From NCBI GenBank assembly GCA_029246705.1, contig JAQWMQ010000034.1, positions 62,001 to 126,000 on the forward strand: 64,000 nt of DNA, read 5' to 3'. Shown one piece after another: positions 51,328 through 60,362 of this stretch. Under the pieces are notes generated by a model. That model searched no databases, was not told the DNA's origin, and worked only from the letters and a program-made list of their open reading frames with translations. Position 1 is the stretch's first letter. Each line of letters opens with the position of its first letter. This DNA comes from Phycisphaerales bacterium (GTDB lineage Bacteria > Planctomycetota > Phycisphaerae > Phycisphaerales > SM1A02). Made by a program: the position numbers and the translations under genes.

Positions 51328-51812
51328 GAGGAGCCTCCCGCCGGTGCGGGCACGAACCGCTCGAGCCTGGAGAGCAGGCGATCATCTGAACCGCTGACCT
51401 CGATGACCACCAGGAGGCCAGCGACCTCGATTCCCACCGGTTCGAGCATCCTGGTCTCGGCTGTGACCGTGACCCGCCTGCTCAGCTCCTTGCGGGCCGG
51501 TTCGAGACGACCGTCCGGGGCCCGTCCCTCGCCCGGGATCTCCTCGAATCCATCCCACTGGAGGAGATCCATTCTCGGGCTGCTCATGACCTCGGCCAGA
51601 AGCTCATCCGCCGCGAGGGTGGCCAGGACCCGGTTTCGGGTCTCTCCGGCGGTCGCGGTTCCCGCGCCTATCGCGGAGGCGATCGACGTGAAGACGAGCG
51701 CCAGGATCGCAAGGGCGATCAAGGCCTCGATGAGGCTGAAACCCCTCCTGGGGCATCCCCCCGGGGTAATCGACCCTGCATGCTGGTGATTGCTTCCAGA
51801 CTGGTTCTTCAC
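51324..51812 (-). CDS. type II-like pseudopilin (GspI/PilV-like)
   Basis: A 162-aa prepilin-type protein with the leader 'GGCPRRG' cut before 'FSLIEALIALAILALVFTSI' (Glu at +5). The GTG at 51812 is favoured since AGGAG stands seven bases upstream; a TTG at 51830 is the only earlier start. It is the first gene of the four-gene pseudopilin operon, in the order I-like, J-like, K/PilX-like, H-like, all joined by 4-bp overlaps. Confidence 0.78.
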   Translation of the reverse strand: MKNQSGSNHQHAGSITPGGCPRRGFSLIEALIALAILALVFTSIASAIGAGTATAGETRNRVLATLAADELLAEVMSSPRMDLLQWDGFEEIPGEGRAPDGRLEPARKELSRRVTVTAETRMLEPVGIEVAGLLVVIEVSGSDDRLLSRLERFVPAPAGGSS

Positions 51813-51992
51813 GGCATTCTCCTGACTCAATGATCGGAAACAGCTGGTCCTTCCAACGGCATCAAATCAACCCTTGGGAACTCTCCACTTCATCCTGCCG
51901 GCATCTTCCGCACGACCCCACCCAGAGTGACGTCATCAGATGGTTTTCGGACTTCGGTTGCGAGGTTGGGGACATGGAGCGACCATGCAGAC

Positions 51993-53624
51993 ATGACCTG
52001 GGTCTTGTGGCGCTACGTGTGCGTCGAACTTCTGAAAGTGATGCTCCTGACCACATCGGTCCTGGTGATCGTCATCGCGTTCGGAGCGACCATCAAGCCG
52101 CTCATCCAGAACCAGCTGGATCCACTGGACGTCGGAAAGTACGCACTGCTTGCCAGCGTCCCCATGCTCCAGTTCGCGCTGCCCTTCGCGGCTGGCTTCG
52201 CCTCGACCATGGTGCTGCACCGGATGGCCAACGACAACGAGATCCTCGCAATGAGCGTCTCGGGGATGACCTATCGAAGGATCTTCACCCCGGTCTTCCT
52301 CCTGGGCCTGGTCCTGACGATCTTCATGCTCTTCCTCGTACACTTCGCGGTCCCGCATTTCTGGACCCTGCTCCGCGAGATGATCACCCGTGATGTCACG
52401 AGGGTCTTCACCAGCACCGTCGAGAAGGGGGAGGCGCTCGACCTGGGCCGGACGCAGTTGTTCGCCGATGACGTCCTCCTCACCGACGAGCCTCCCGACA
52501 CCGGTGCCGATGAACGCCTGATCCTGCTGGGAGTCGCGGCCCTGGAGACCGATGAGGATGGGAACCCCCGCTCGGAATTCACCGCTCGGTATGCAACCGT
52601 CGACATCCATCACCGCCGTCGGGATGCACTCCTCAAGCTGGCCCTGGTCGACGCGACGATCTTCCGGCACGACGACGGTTCGCTCATCTTCGTTCCCAAG
52701 GCGGTTCCGGAAGCGCTCAGCCTGAGCAAGGAATTCTCCTCGGGCCCGAAGACCATGGACTCGCTCGAACTGCTCGAGCTCTGGGATCAGCTGGAGGTCT
52801 ATCCGGCGATCGTCTCCAAGCGTGAATCACTGGTCGATGGGATGGTTCAACTGGATGCCTTCGAATGCATTGCGGCAGCGCTCGCTGATGGTGGAACCCT
52901 TGAATTCGCATCCGAGCTGAGAAGTGAGCGGATCCAGGTTTCGGGCGCTCGACTCGACGGATCCTTCCTGCGCGGTGACCCGATCAAGCTCGTTCAGTTC
53001 GAGGATCGCGAAGCGGTGCGGCGGGCGGAGGTGGACTCGGCCGAGCTCGTGGTCATCTCCACGAACCTGAGTGGTGAACCGAAGTTCGAACTGAGAGCAA
53101 CCACCGACGAGGCCTACGACCTTCGAGGTCGTGGGGACCTGTTGACCCGCTGGCCACCTCGCCTGACCGGCCTGGTCATCAATGGTTGTCCTCGCGAGCC
53201 GTATCTCGAACTGGACAATGGAGGACTGCTCGCGGCAGCCAGATCCATGCCGGCAGACATGTCCGGCCCCGTCGATGAGTACTCGGTGATCCTCGAGGAC
53301 AGGGCCGACCGACTCGAGCATGAACTCTTCTGGACCGATTCGGAGATCCTTGCCCGCCTGGTCCAGCGATCGGCGCAGTCGGTGACCGCACTTCTCCTGC
53401 TGATGCTGGGTGCGGTCCTGGCGGTCCTGATGCGGCACAGCCTGGCCCTGGGCATCTATGCACTGGCATTCATTCCCGCGATCGCCGACGTCCTGATGAT
53501 CAGCGGTGGCGAACAGATGATCAAGTACGGTGACGCAATGCCCGGCATCATTCTTGCCTGGTCGGGCAATGGACTTCTGGTCTTCCTGATCGCGATCTTC
53601 TGGTGGCGTCTTTCCCGAAACTGA
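51993..53624 (+). CDS. LptF/LptG-family permease (first of pair)
   Basis: A 543-aa membrane protein with six transmembrane helices in a 3+3 arrangement (about residues 12-32, 48-70, 95-120, then the last three from ~450 to the end) around a large periplasmic beta-jellyroll domain. This is the YjgP/YjgQ fold. LptF and LptG form the inner-membrane part of the LPS exporter with LptB. The periplasmic part is longer than the usual ~350-aa protein. The ATG at 51993 was chosen because it starts directly before TM1; the Shine-Dalgarno is weak. Confidence 0.85.
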   Translation: MTWVLWRYVCVELLKVMLLTTSVLVIVIAFGATIKPLIQNQLDPLDVGKYALLASVPMLQFALPFAAGFASTMVLHRMANDNEILAMSVSGMTYRRIFTPVFLLGLVLTIFMLFLVHFAVPHFWTLLREMITRDVTRVFTSTVEKGEALDLGRTQLFADDVLLTDEPPDTGADERLILLGVAALETDEDGNPRSEFTARYATVDIHHRRRDALLKLALVDATIFRHDDGSLIFVPKAVPEALSLSKEFSSGPKTMDSLELLELWDQLEVYPAIVSKRESLVDGMVQLDAFECIAAALADGGTLEFASELRSERIQVSGARLDGSFLRGDPIKLVQFEDREAVRRAEVDSAELVVISTNLSGEPKFELRATTDEAYDLRGRGDLLTRWPPRLTGLVINGCPREPYLELDNGGLLAAARSMPADMSGPVDEYSVILEDRADRLEHELFWTDSEILARLVQRSAQSVTALLLLMLGAVLAVLMRHSLALGIYALAFIPAIADVLMISGGEQMIKYGDAMPGIILAWSGNGLLVFLIAIFWWRLSRN

Positions 53625-53635
53625 ATGCGAGCCTG

Positions 53636-54748
53636 ATGCTTCTCATTGATCGCACAATCATCCTTCGCTTCCTCGGCAACTTCGTGACGTTGTTCTGCAT
53701 GATCTTCATCTTCGCGGTCTCGATCGACGTGATCCTGCAGTTCGACAGTTTCGTCGGTGCCGCGCGCCGGGCCGTGGATGCCGGGCAGTTCGATTCCGTC
53801 CTGCTGGCCACCCTCGCGGCGATCCTCGACTTCCATGGGCCACGTGTCTTTCAGTTCTTCGCGTTCATGGTCGGTCTGGTCTCGATCGGTGCGGCAGGCT
53901 TCACCCTGGCCCAGATGCAGCGGTCGCGCGAACTCGTGGCCCTGCTTGCATCGGGTTTCCCCCTCCAGCGCGTCATGGTCGCCATCATCGTGGCGGCTGC
54001 CGGATTGAACGTGGTGCAGATCCTCAACCAGGAGCTGGTGATTCCTCGACTGGCGCGGGTGCTGCTTCGAGATCATGGCCAGATCCTCTCGACGAACCAG
54101 GATTCCTTCCCTGTTCCCATGACCCGGGACATCAAGGACAACCTGCTCTATGCAGCCAACCTCGATCCCGTTTCCGAGACCATCCTCGATTTCCTGGTCC
54201 TCGTCCGTGACGAGGCCGGCACCGCGATCAGTCGCGTCTCGGCTCCCGAGGCAAGCTGGGACGATGACGCGCAGGCGTGGGTGCTTCAGGGAGGTTCATC
54301 GGTGGTGCGAACCGAGATGGACCAGGGCGTCGTTGAAAGAGTCGTTCCTACGCGCCTGTACGAAACAGATCTTTCCCCGCGGGCATTGTCGGTTCGCCGT
54401 CACCGCGAACATGCCCAGATGCTTTCGATGGCGCAGATCAGCGACCTCCGTGAAGAAGGAAGCGATGCCTCGAGTGGGCTCGCACGGATCAAATGGGCCA
54501 GAATCGGATCGCTGGGGGTGAACCTGCTGGTCCTGGTGATCGCTCTTCCCGCATTCCTTCGTCGGGTCCCGGATGCCCTCATGCCACAAAGCGTTCAGTG
54601 TGCCGCTTTGGGCGTGCCGCTGCTGCTCTGTTCGGTGGTGGTGATGATGATCCCGGTATCGGGCATCTCGCCGGCCGTCATGGCGTTGCTGCCTACGGCG
54701 TTCCTGCTTCCGGTCGCGTTCTGGCGTTCGGCATCACTGCCGACCTGA
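53636..54748 (+). CDS. LptF/LptG-family permease (second of pair)
   Basis: A 370-aa protein with the same 3+3 helix plan ('RFLGNFVTLFCMIFIFAVSI', 'FFAFMVGLVSIGAAGFTLAQM', 'ELVALLASGFPLQRVMVAII', and three C-terminal helices). It is of usual LptG/LptF length. It begins 11 bases after the first permease, so both are made from one transcript and should form the heterodimer that lifts lipopolysaccharide, or another lipid, from the inner membrane towards a periplasmic bridge. Its 3' end overlaps the parvulin gene by 56 bases on the opposite strand. Confidence 0.87.
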   Translation: MLLIDRTIILRFLGNFVTLFCMIFIFAVSIDVILQFDSFVGAARRAVDAGQFDSVLLATLAAILDFHGPRVFQFFAFMVGLVSIGAAGFTLAQMQRSRELVALLASGFPLQRVMVAIIVAAAGLNVVQILNQELVIPRLARVLLRDHGQILSTNQDSFPVPMTRDIKDNLLYAANLDPVSETILDFLVLVRDEAGTAISRVSAPEASWDDDAQAWVLQGGSSVVRTEMDQGVVERVVPTRLYETDLSPRALSVRRHREHAQMLSMAQISDLREEGSDASSGLARIKWARIGSLGVNLLVLVIALPAFLRRVPDALMPQSVQCAALGVPLLLCSVVVMMIPVSGISPAVMALLPTAFLLPVAFWRSASLPT

Positions 54749-55724
54749 GATCCTCGGGACGTTCATCGAAGGCGCGTTTCAGCTCGGTATCGATGATGTC
54801 GATCGAGGCCGCTTCCAGCAGGCTGCGAGCGGTGCTGTCCATCAAGAGGCGTTCCCTGGCCCTGCGTACCACGCGTTCGGACTCTTCCCGCACGTCCTCG
54901 AGGTTGATTCCGTCCCCCGGGCTCTCCTTGAGACACTGAATCAGTACGTAGTTCTCGCCGACCAGGACCGGGGTCGAGACCGTTCCCGGCTCGAGTGACC
55001 AGAGGACCTCCCGAAAGGAGGTCGGCCAGCTGGGATCCAGTCTGGAGATGGGATCGAGCAAACCACCCGTCGAAGCGCTCGGGTCGGTGGAGCGTGCTGC
55101 TGCGAGCTCGGCGAAGGGGACGCCTGCCTGCAGTTGGTCGTTGATCTCCGCGGTCGCGGCGAGATTCTGAACCACGAGGACCCGGGCCACGCGTCTGGGT
55201 CCATGATCGCGATCCCAGGCTGCGATGATCGATTCCTCTCCGATTTCGATCTGATCCTCGACCAGCAGTCTCAGGATCGCATTGCGACGGAGCAGCGCCT
55301 GGTAGCGCACCGGGCCGAGGCCGTCCCTGGTTCGCACCTCCTGAAGCAATCGGATCGCGCGATCAAGATCCTCATCCAATGCCATCAGGAGAATGGTCTC
55401 CTCACGGTCCACCGCCACGCCATCGAGCATCTTCCCGGTTTCGGCGAGTTCGCGTGCCAGCATGCGGTCGAGAACCAGCTCCTGCAGTGCCCTTCGTCCC
55501 GAGAGCTCGACCAGCACGCCCTCGAATTGATCCGGATGGATCGGGTCACCACGGCCGGTATCACCGGGCATCTTCCAGTATGCGATGGGAGGTGGAGGGG
55601 CTGATCTCATGCCCGATTGATCGATTTTCGCTCGGTCAGCCGGATCAATGGATCGGACCTGGTTGCCTGCGCATCCGGCCAGGCCGAGCAGGATCAGCAT
55701 CGATATGGATCCGAATCGTCTCAT
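54693..55724 (-). CDS. parvulin-type peptidyl-prolyl isomerase lipoprotein
   Basis: A 343-aa lipoprotein: signal ending in the lipobox 'LLGLAGC' (Cys at 18). The C-terminal half is a PpiC/SurA rotamase domain ('VARVLVVQNLAATAEINDQL', 'GVPFAELAAARSTDPSASTG', 'PGTVSTPVLVGENYVLIQCL'), and the N-terminal part is helical as in chaperone-type family members. It probably folds exported proteins in the periplasm. The ATG at 55724 was chosen because it starts the signal peptide. It is convergent with, and overlaps, the second LptF/G gene. Confidence 0.87.
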   Translation of the reverse strand: MRRFGSISMLILLGLAGCAGNQVRSIDPADRAKIDQSGMRSAPPPPIAYWKMPGDTGRGDPIHPDQFEGVLVELSGRRALQELVLDRMLARELAETGKMLDGVAVDREETILLMALDEDLDRAIRLLQEVRTRDGLGPVRYQALLRRNAILRLLVEDQIEIGEESIIAAWDRDHGPRRVARVLVVQNLAATAEINDQLQAGVPFAELAAARSTDPSASTGGLLDPISRLDPSWPTSFREVLWSLEPGTVSTPVLVGENYVLIQCLKESPGDGINLEDVREESERVVRRARERLLMDSTARSLLEAASIDIIDTELKRAFDERPEDLRSAVMPNARTRPEAGTP

Positions 55725-55848
55725 GGCCGAAGAGTAGCATGGTACGAATCCCGTGTCGGAAAGTCGTGTGATCGAGTCAGCCGGGCGTTCCGGTCGATCC
55801 TCACGCCGGGTCGGACGCGGTCTCAAACTGGTGTATGGTCCTTTCCTC

Positions 55849-56910
55849 ATGACGACCTCTTCACGCATCATCTGCCCCTATTGCGGTTCGAACGAGCCGG
55901 TCGATCAGGTCTGTGGTACCTGCGGAGGTTTGCTCGATCCAGCCAGCCGCGCTGCGACCGCCCAGGACATCGGGCCCTGGTTCCTTCGCGTGCCACAGCG
56001 TCCATTCTTCCCGGGTTTCACCCACGCACGTCTGCATCGGATGGTTCGAGACGGACAATTGACCGCGAATTCGATCGTTCGCGGTCCCACGACCGGTGGT
56101 TTCTGGTTGCCGGCGGATCGAGTGCCCGGTCTCGCTCAGATGCTGGGTTGCTGTCACGGTTGTCGGTCGTTGGTCGGTTCCGACGACCAGGCCTGTCCAC
56201 GTTGCGGTGTTCCCCTGGGTTTCGAACACCAGCTCTCACCCACCGCGGTCGCGGTCAGCGACAAGGATTCCGGATCCGCACTCGAGCTCATCAAGCACGC
56301 ACAGTACCGAAGGATCGCAAGGTTGCAGAACCAGGTCCGGTTGCAGGCGATGGCACTCGCGGTCGCCGCCGGTGTCATCTTTCTCGGGGGCGTGATCTAC
56401 TTCACCGGCATCTTCACATCCGATGCCATCCAGTCGGATCCTCTGGCCGCGGCGGATTCCGAGTCGGAAGCGGTCTCGACCGATTCCAATTCGGCCGTGA
56501 CGGCGTCGGAATCGGAAACCCTGCCCGCCGGAAGTTCCCCTCCGACCGAAGTCCCGGACTCGATGCCTGAAGCCACGAACACTTCAGCGGAACTCGAGGC
56601 CGATCCGGTTCAGGATGCTGCCTCGGACGGGGTCGCGGCGATCGAGGACAAGCTCCTGGAACAGCTGCGTGACGTGACCCCGGCGCAGGGAGCCTTGATC
56701 ACCCGCATCGGTGAACTCCTCGGAATCGCGAAGTCCAGGGATCGCTCCACCCTCGAACGAACCGAGGCCATCAACGACGCCTGCAGCCTCATCGACGACC
56801 GGTTGGTCGACGAACAGCAGGAATTGATGCGCTTCCGGCTCATCGCACTGCGTGGCGAGTTCGAACGCGCCCGCAAGCGACTGAACGTCGAGGCGGGTAT
56901 GGGGCGTTGA
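55849..56910 (+). CDS. zinc-ribbon, GYF_2-like membrane protein
   Basis: A 353-aa protein. An N-terminal zinc ribbon 'CPYCGSNEPVDQVCGTCG' is followed by a segment resembling a GYF_2 domain ('RLHRMVRDGQLTANSIVRGP', 'FWLPADRVPGL') and a second Cys cluster ('CCHGCRSLVG', 'CPRCGVPLG'). One transmembrane helix lies at about 180-200, then an acidic, Ser/Glu-rich linker and a C-terminal helical region. The Cys clusters are cytoplasmic by the likely topology. Function is unknown; GYF_2-like domains bind proline-rich peptides. The ATG at 55849 matches the start of the zinc ribbon. Confidence 0.72.
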   Translation: MTTSSRIICPYCGSNEPVDQVCGTCGGLLDPASRAATAQDIGPWFLRVPQRPFFPGFTHARLHRMVRDGQLTANSIVRGPTTGGFWLPADRVPGLAQMLGCCHGCRSLVGSDDQACPRCGVPLGFEHQLSPTAVAVSDKDSGSALELIKHAQYRRIARLQNQVRLQAMALAVAAGVIFLGGVIYFTGIFTSDAIQSDPLAAADSESEAVSTDSNSAVTASESETLPAGSSPPTEVPDSMPEATNTSAELEADPVQDAASDGVAAIEDKLLEQLRDVTPAQGALITRIGELLGIAKSRDRSTLERTEAINDACSLIDDRLVDEQQELMRFRLIALRGEFERARKRLNVEAGMGR

Positions 56911-56917
56911 GCCGAAT

Positions 56918-59077
56918 TCAAGGACCGGCGGGGATACGGTAGAGCCGTTCGCCGTTGGGCCATCCGAACTCGAGCTCGAGCAGATCCAGGATCGGCGCGA
57001 TTCGAGCATTCGCCAGCGTGGGATCCAGCCAGCCGTTCCGTGACCAGTTCTCCAGCATCGCACGATTGACCAGCAACAGCGTGAAGCCCTGCGCACGCAG
57101 TGCTTCGACCACCGCGCCAGGATCGCCGGGGCGTTCGCGAATGAGCGTCGTGAGCAGGTGTTCGTCCCACACCGTCGAGTAGGTGAACGCTCGTGTGGCG
57201 AGGAACGGAGTCGCGTTCCCCAGGGAGAGGATCTTCTCCTCGTCGGGTATGAGCGCGAAGAGTGTGTTCGCGCCACCCGCCATGATGATCTCCGCGATCA
57301 TCTTCTGGTCGGTCTGGCGGCCGACTGCATCGGCCTGCGCAAGACCCGTGACCAGGTCAAGTCGCCCGACCATGGCCGCAGGCGCCGGTGCGCCTCCGAT
57401 CTCGCGTTCGGTCATGAACAGCCAGACCGGAACCAGGCACCATGCCAGCAGGATGATTCCGATCGGAATCCGCCAGGCGAGACTTCGTCTGGTATCGAGA
57501 TTCAACCCGTCGGGAACGATCAAGGTCGCCGCGGTCACGAACAGCGGAATCGACGTCACCAGGAAACGACTCTTGAGGTGGGTTGCCCCCAGCCAGAACG
57601 CGCATGGCACCATGATCAGGATCAGCAGATCCCTGGAGACGCGCCTGGTCGATCGGCGAATGAAGCCGATGATCAATCCCACGATCACCAGGATCGGGAG
57701 CAACGACCATTGCGGTTGCCAGGGCTCACCTTCCACCGGGTTGGCTCCGAAACCGTACAGCAGGAACTGATCCTTGAACTGGATCAACCTCTCTACGAGT
57801 TCGTCACTCGAACCGTGGGCGCTCATGAATCGATCCAGCTGACCCGGCGTGTAGTGACCGGTTCCGAAGATCGACGCCCCGAAGGGGAAGGTCGGATTTC
57901 CCGTTGCCAGGAAGTTTCGCATCAACCAGGGCAGCAGCATCAGCAGGCCGCCGATCGCACCCGCGGGGATCGCGTCCCGCCATCCACGGTAGCCCATTCG
58001 TCGAACGAGCAGGTAGACGATCGGCAGCGCCACCAGGCCGACGCTCGTGAGTTTCATCGCACATGCACCACCGGCAAGAACACCTGCAGCAAGGCCCGTG
58101 CGGAACCGGTCAGGAGAGGGCATGATCGCACTGTTCCTGATCGGCGGTACCAACAGCAGCATCGCCGTGGCCAGCATCAGGGCAGCGACCATCTCGTCGT
58201 AGGCCAGGGAACCGACCACGATCACCCACGGAGTGCCGATGAGCAGCGCGAATCCGATACCGATCCGTCCCGGGTCCAACCAGCGTCCGATGGCTGCTCC
58301 GGTGGTCGCAGCCGTGAGCACGGCGCAACAGGCGTGCATCTGCTGTGCAGCGAAGGTGGCCCCGAGGGCGGTGTCCTCCAGCACCATGAGGTGGAAGTAA
58401 CCGGCTTCGACCAGGCTCGGCAGTGCGCCGTAGATGTTCCAGGTGGGTGTGAAGATCCGCCCCGCCTCGAACCATTCCCGTGGCAGTTGCAGGTGGTAAC
58501 TCAATACGTCGTAGCCACCGAATTCCGAACGCCACAGCCAGCCCGGTGCCGAGGTGCTGGCAAGCAGGAGGATCGCCAGTGCAGGAGCGCTCGCCCAGCA
58601 AAGCCGGGGAAGCCAGCCGGCGATCAGGCCGATCCGCTTCTTCTGATCCGCCTGGCGAATCGCCAGCCCGACCAGAATCGTGCCCAGGATCACCAGCCCC
58701 CAACCGGTTAACTGGTCGAGCAGGCCGATCGAGCCCAATGTGGATGCCAACCAGAGCAGGATCGGGATTCCCAGCCCCAGTGCCGCCAGGGTGCGTGTGG
58801 CAGGCCCGACATCCTCGAGCAGGGCCCCGGGAAGCCAGCGAAGGCACCAGATACCAAAGCCCGTTGCCGCCAGTCCCCAGACCACGACCACCATGGCGGC
58901 TCGGCCTGCTGTCGCAAGTCCTTGCCACATAACGCTTTCTGAACTTGGGCCAGTCCAGGTCGCTGCGATTGCCCCGGTGGTAATCAGCCCCAACAGAAGG
59001 AGGATGGTGGCGCCATCGGCGATGGATTTGCTCGAGGCATCGGCCTCGGGGGGATGTCTGTCGGCTGGTTCTGACAC
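56918..59077 (-). CDS. large multi-pass membrane glycosyltransferase-like protein (GT-C type)
   Basis: A 719-aa protein with about 13 hydrophobic helices and a C-terminal extracytoplasmic domain of ~140 residues. The layout, with charged loops such as 'SEFGGYDVLSYHLQLPREWF' after the early helices, resembles GT-C enzymes that use lipid-linked sugars. There is no clear D-x-D, so the call rests on topology. The GTG at 59077 is chosen because the frame upstream of it runs into the promoter and start of the divergent flgI gene; the start is not certain. Confidence 0.62.
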   Translation of the reverse strand: MSEPADRHPPEADASSKSIADGATILLLLGLITTGAIAATWTGPSSESVMWQGLATAGRAAMVVVVWGLAATGFGIWCLRWLPGALLEDVGPATRTLAALGLGIPILLWLASTLGSIGLLDQLTGWGLVILGTILVGLAIRQADQKKRIGLIAGWLPRLCWASAPALAILLLASTSAPGWLWRSEFGGYDVLSYHLQLPREWFEAGRIFTPTWNIYGALPSLVEAGYFHLMVLEDTALGATFAAQQMHACCAVLTAATTGAAIGRWLDPGRIGIGFALLIGTPWVIVVGSLAYDEMVAALMLATAMLLLVPPIRNSAIMPSPDRFRTGLAAGVLAGGACAMKLTSVGLVALPIVYLLVRRMGYRGWRDAIPAGAIGGLLMLLPWLMRNFLATGNPTFPFGASIFGTGHYTPGQLDRFMSAHGSSDELVERLIQFKDQFLLYGFGANPVEGEPWQPQWSLLPILVIVGLIIGFIRRSTRRVSRDLLILIMVPCAFWLGATHLKSRFLVTSIPLFVTAATLIVPDGLNLDTRRSLAWRIPIGIILLAWCLVPVWLFMTEREIGGAPAPAAMVGRLDLVTGLAQADAVGRQTDQKMIAEIIMAGGANTLFALIPDEEKILSLGNATPFLATRAFTYSTVWDEHLLTTLIRERPGDPGAVVEALRAQGFTLLLVNRAMLENWSRNGWLDPTLANARIAPILDLLELEFGWPNGERLYRIPAGP

Positions 59078-59135
59078 GGGTGTGATTCTAGTTCGGCAGG
59101 CTTCCCAGCGGGAATCGTGGGCCTCGGAAGTCGTT

Positions 59136-59151
59136 TGGCACGCGAGATGCA
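59136..59151 (+). promoter_or_regulatory. sigma-54 promoter of the flagellar operon
   Basis: TGGCACG-N4-ATGCA begins at 59136. GG falls at 59137-59138 and GC at 59149-59150, the exact -24/-12 spacing of the sigma-54 consensus TGGCACG-N4-TTGCA, with one mismatch. Transcription would start near 59162, about 31 bases before the flgI GTG, after a leader with AGGAGG at 59181-59186. Confidence 0.65.
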
Positions 59152-59192
59152 TGAGTGGTGCGTCACATTCGCCCCAGGACAGGAGGTCCGAC

Positions 59193-60362
59193 GTGTTCAG
59201 GCAGAACCTGCTGATTTCTCTCTTCATCATCATCGCGTGCGCTGCGTCTTCCCCGCCGGGACACGCAGAATCTGCGCGTAACGTCATTTCGCTTGGCTCC
59301 CTCACCGAGGTCGTCAACCGCGATGGCGTGGGTGACCGGCTGATCGGCTACGGCGTGGTCAGCGGCCTCCAGGGGACCGGTGACGATCTCTCGAAGACAC
59401 CGAGCCTGGCTCGAAGTTACATGACGCTCCTGCAGAACCTGCAGGTGCCGGGGATCAACGAGATCTCGCTCAGTCGCACTCGGAGCTTCGCGGTGGTGCT
59501 GGTCACCGCCGAGGTGCCCTTCACCGCCGGGCTGGGTGACGAGATCGATGTCAGCGTGACCAGCGCGTTCGATGCCGAAAGCCTCGCAGGCGGACGTCTC
59601 GACTACGCCATCCTCCAGCCTCCCGGGCTCGCAGGAAGTACATCACCGATCATCGCGATCGCCGTCGGCGCAGCCATACCCGCGATCCTGCCGAACCCGG
59701 TTCGCGTCATGCTGCCCGATGCCGGACGACTGGAGAAGATTCCCAGGCTCCGGCAGCAGGACATCTTCCTGATGGATCCCGCGGACGGTGCGGTCTGCTT
59801 CGAGATGCGCCTGATCGAACCCTGGTCATCTTCCGGGATCGCTGCCGGTGAGATCGCCAATGCGATCAACGAGGAGTATTCCATGGGGGACCTGGTTCCC
59901 CTGGCCTCGCTGCGAGAGGGCGGACGCATCCTGGTCCGATTCCCTGAAATCATGAACGACGTCGACAAGCGGATCCGCTTCCTCGGCATGGTCGAGAAGA
60001 TCCAGATCGAGGATCGCTTCATCACGACCAACACCAACACCGTCTTCCTTGATCGAAGTCGCGGACTGGTGGTGGTGGGGGCGGATGTCCGTTTCCGCCC
60101 GACCGTGGTCTCGGTTCAGGGTCTCGAACACGTGACCATCCAGCCCACCCCGATGCCCACCCCATTCGATCCGATGATCCGAACCGACAGTTCGGTGGGC
60201 ATCTCCACCCAGGCAGGTCCCGGAGCCGGATCAAGGCTGCAGGAACTGGTGGACCAGATGCGAAAGCTGCAGGTCCCCGTCAACAAGCAGATCGACGTGA
60301 TCATCGCCCTGCGACGCAGTGGTTCGCTTCTCAATGTCGACATCTGGAAGCTCGAGGAATGA
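59193..60362 (+). CDS. flgI: flagellar P-ring protein FlgI
   Basis: A 389-aa protein with a signal peptide (about 1-27, 'SLFIIIACAASSPPGHA'), then typical FlgI sequence: 'GDRLIGYGVVSGLQGTGDD', 'ARSYMTLLQNLQVPG', 'VFLDRSRGLVVVGADVRFRP' and the C-terminal 'LVDQMRKLQVP'. FlgI forms the periplasmic bushing around the rod. The start is a GTG at 59193 with AGGAGG six bases upstream. It leads the operon flgI-flgJ(N)-flgN-flgK-flgL. Confidence 0.95.
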   Translation: MFRQNLLISLFIIIACAASSPPGHAESARNVISLGSLTEVVNRDGVGDRLIGYGVVSGLQGTGDDLSKTPSLARSYMTLLQNLQVPGINEISLSRTRSFAVVLVTAEVPFTAGLGDEIDVSVTSAFDAESLAGGRLDYAILQPPGLAGSTSPIIAIAVGAAIPAILPNPVRVMLPDAGRLEKIPRLRQQDIFLMDPADGAVCFEMRLIEPWSSSGIAAGEIANAINEEYSMGDLVPLASLREGGRILVRFPEIMNDVDKRIRFLGMVEKIQIEDRFITTNTNTVFLDRSRGLVVVGADVRFRPTVVSVQGLEHVTIQPTPMPTPFDPMIRTDSSVGISTQAGPGAGSRLQELVDQMRKLQVPVNKQIDVIIALRRSGSLLNVDIWKLEE

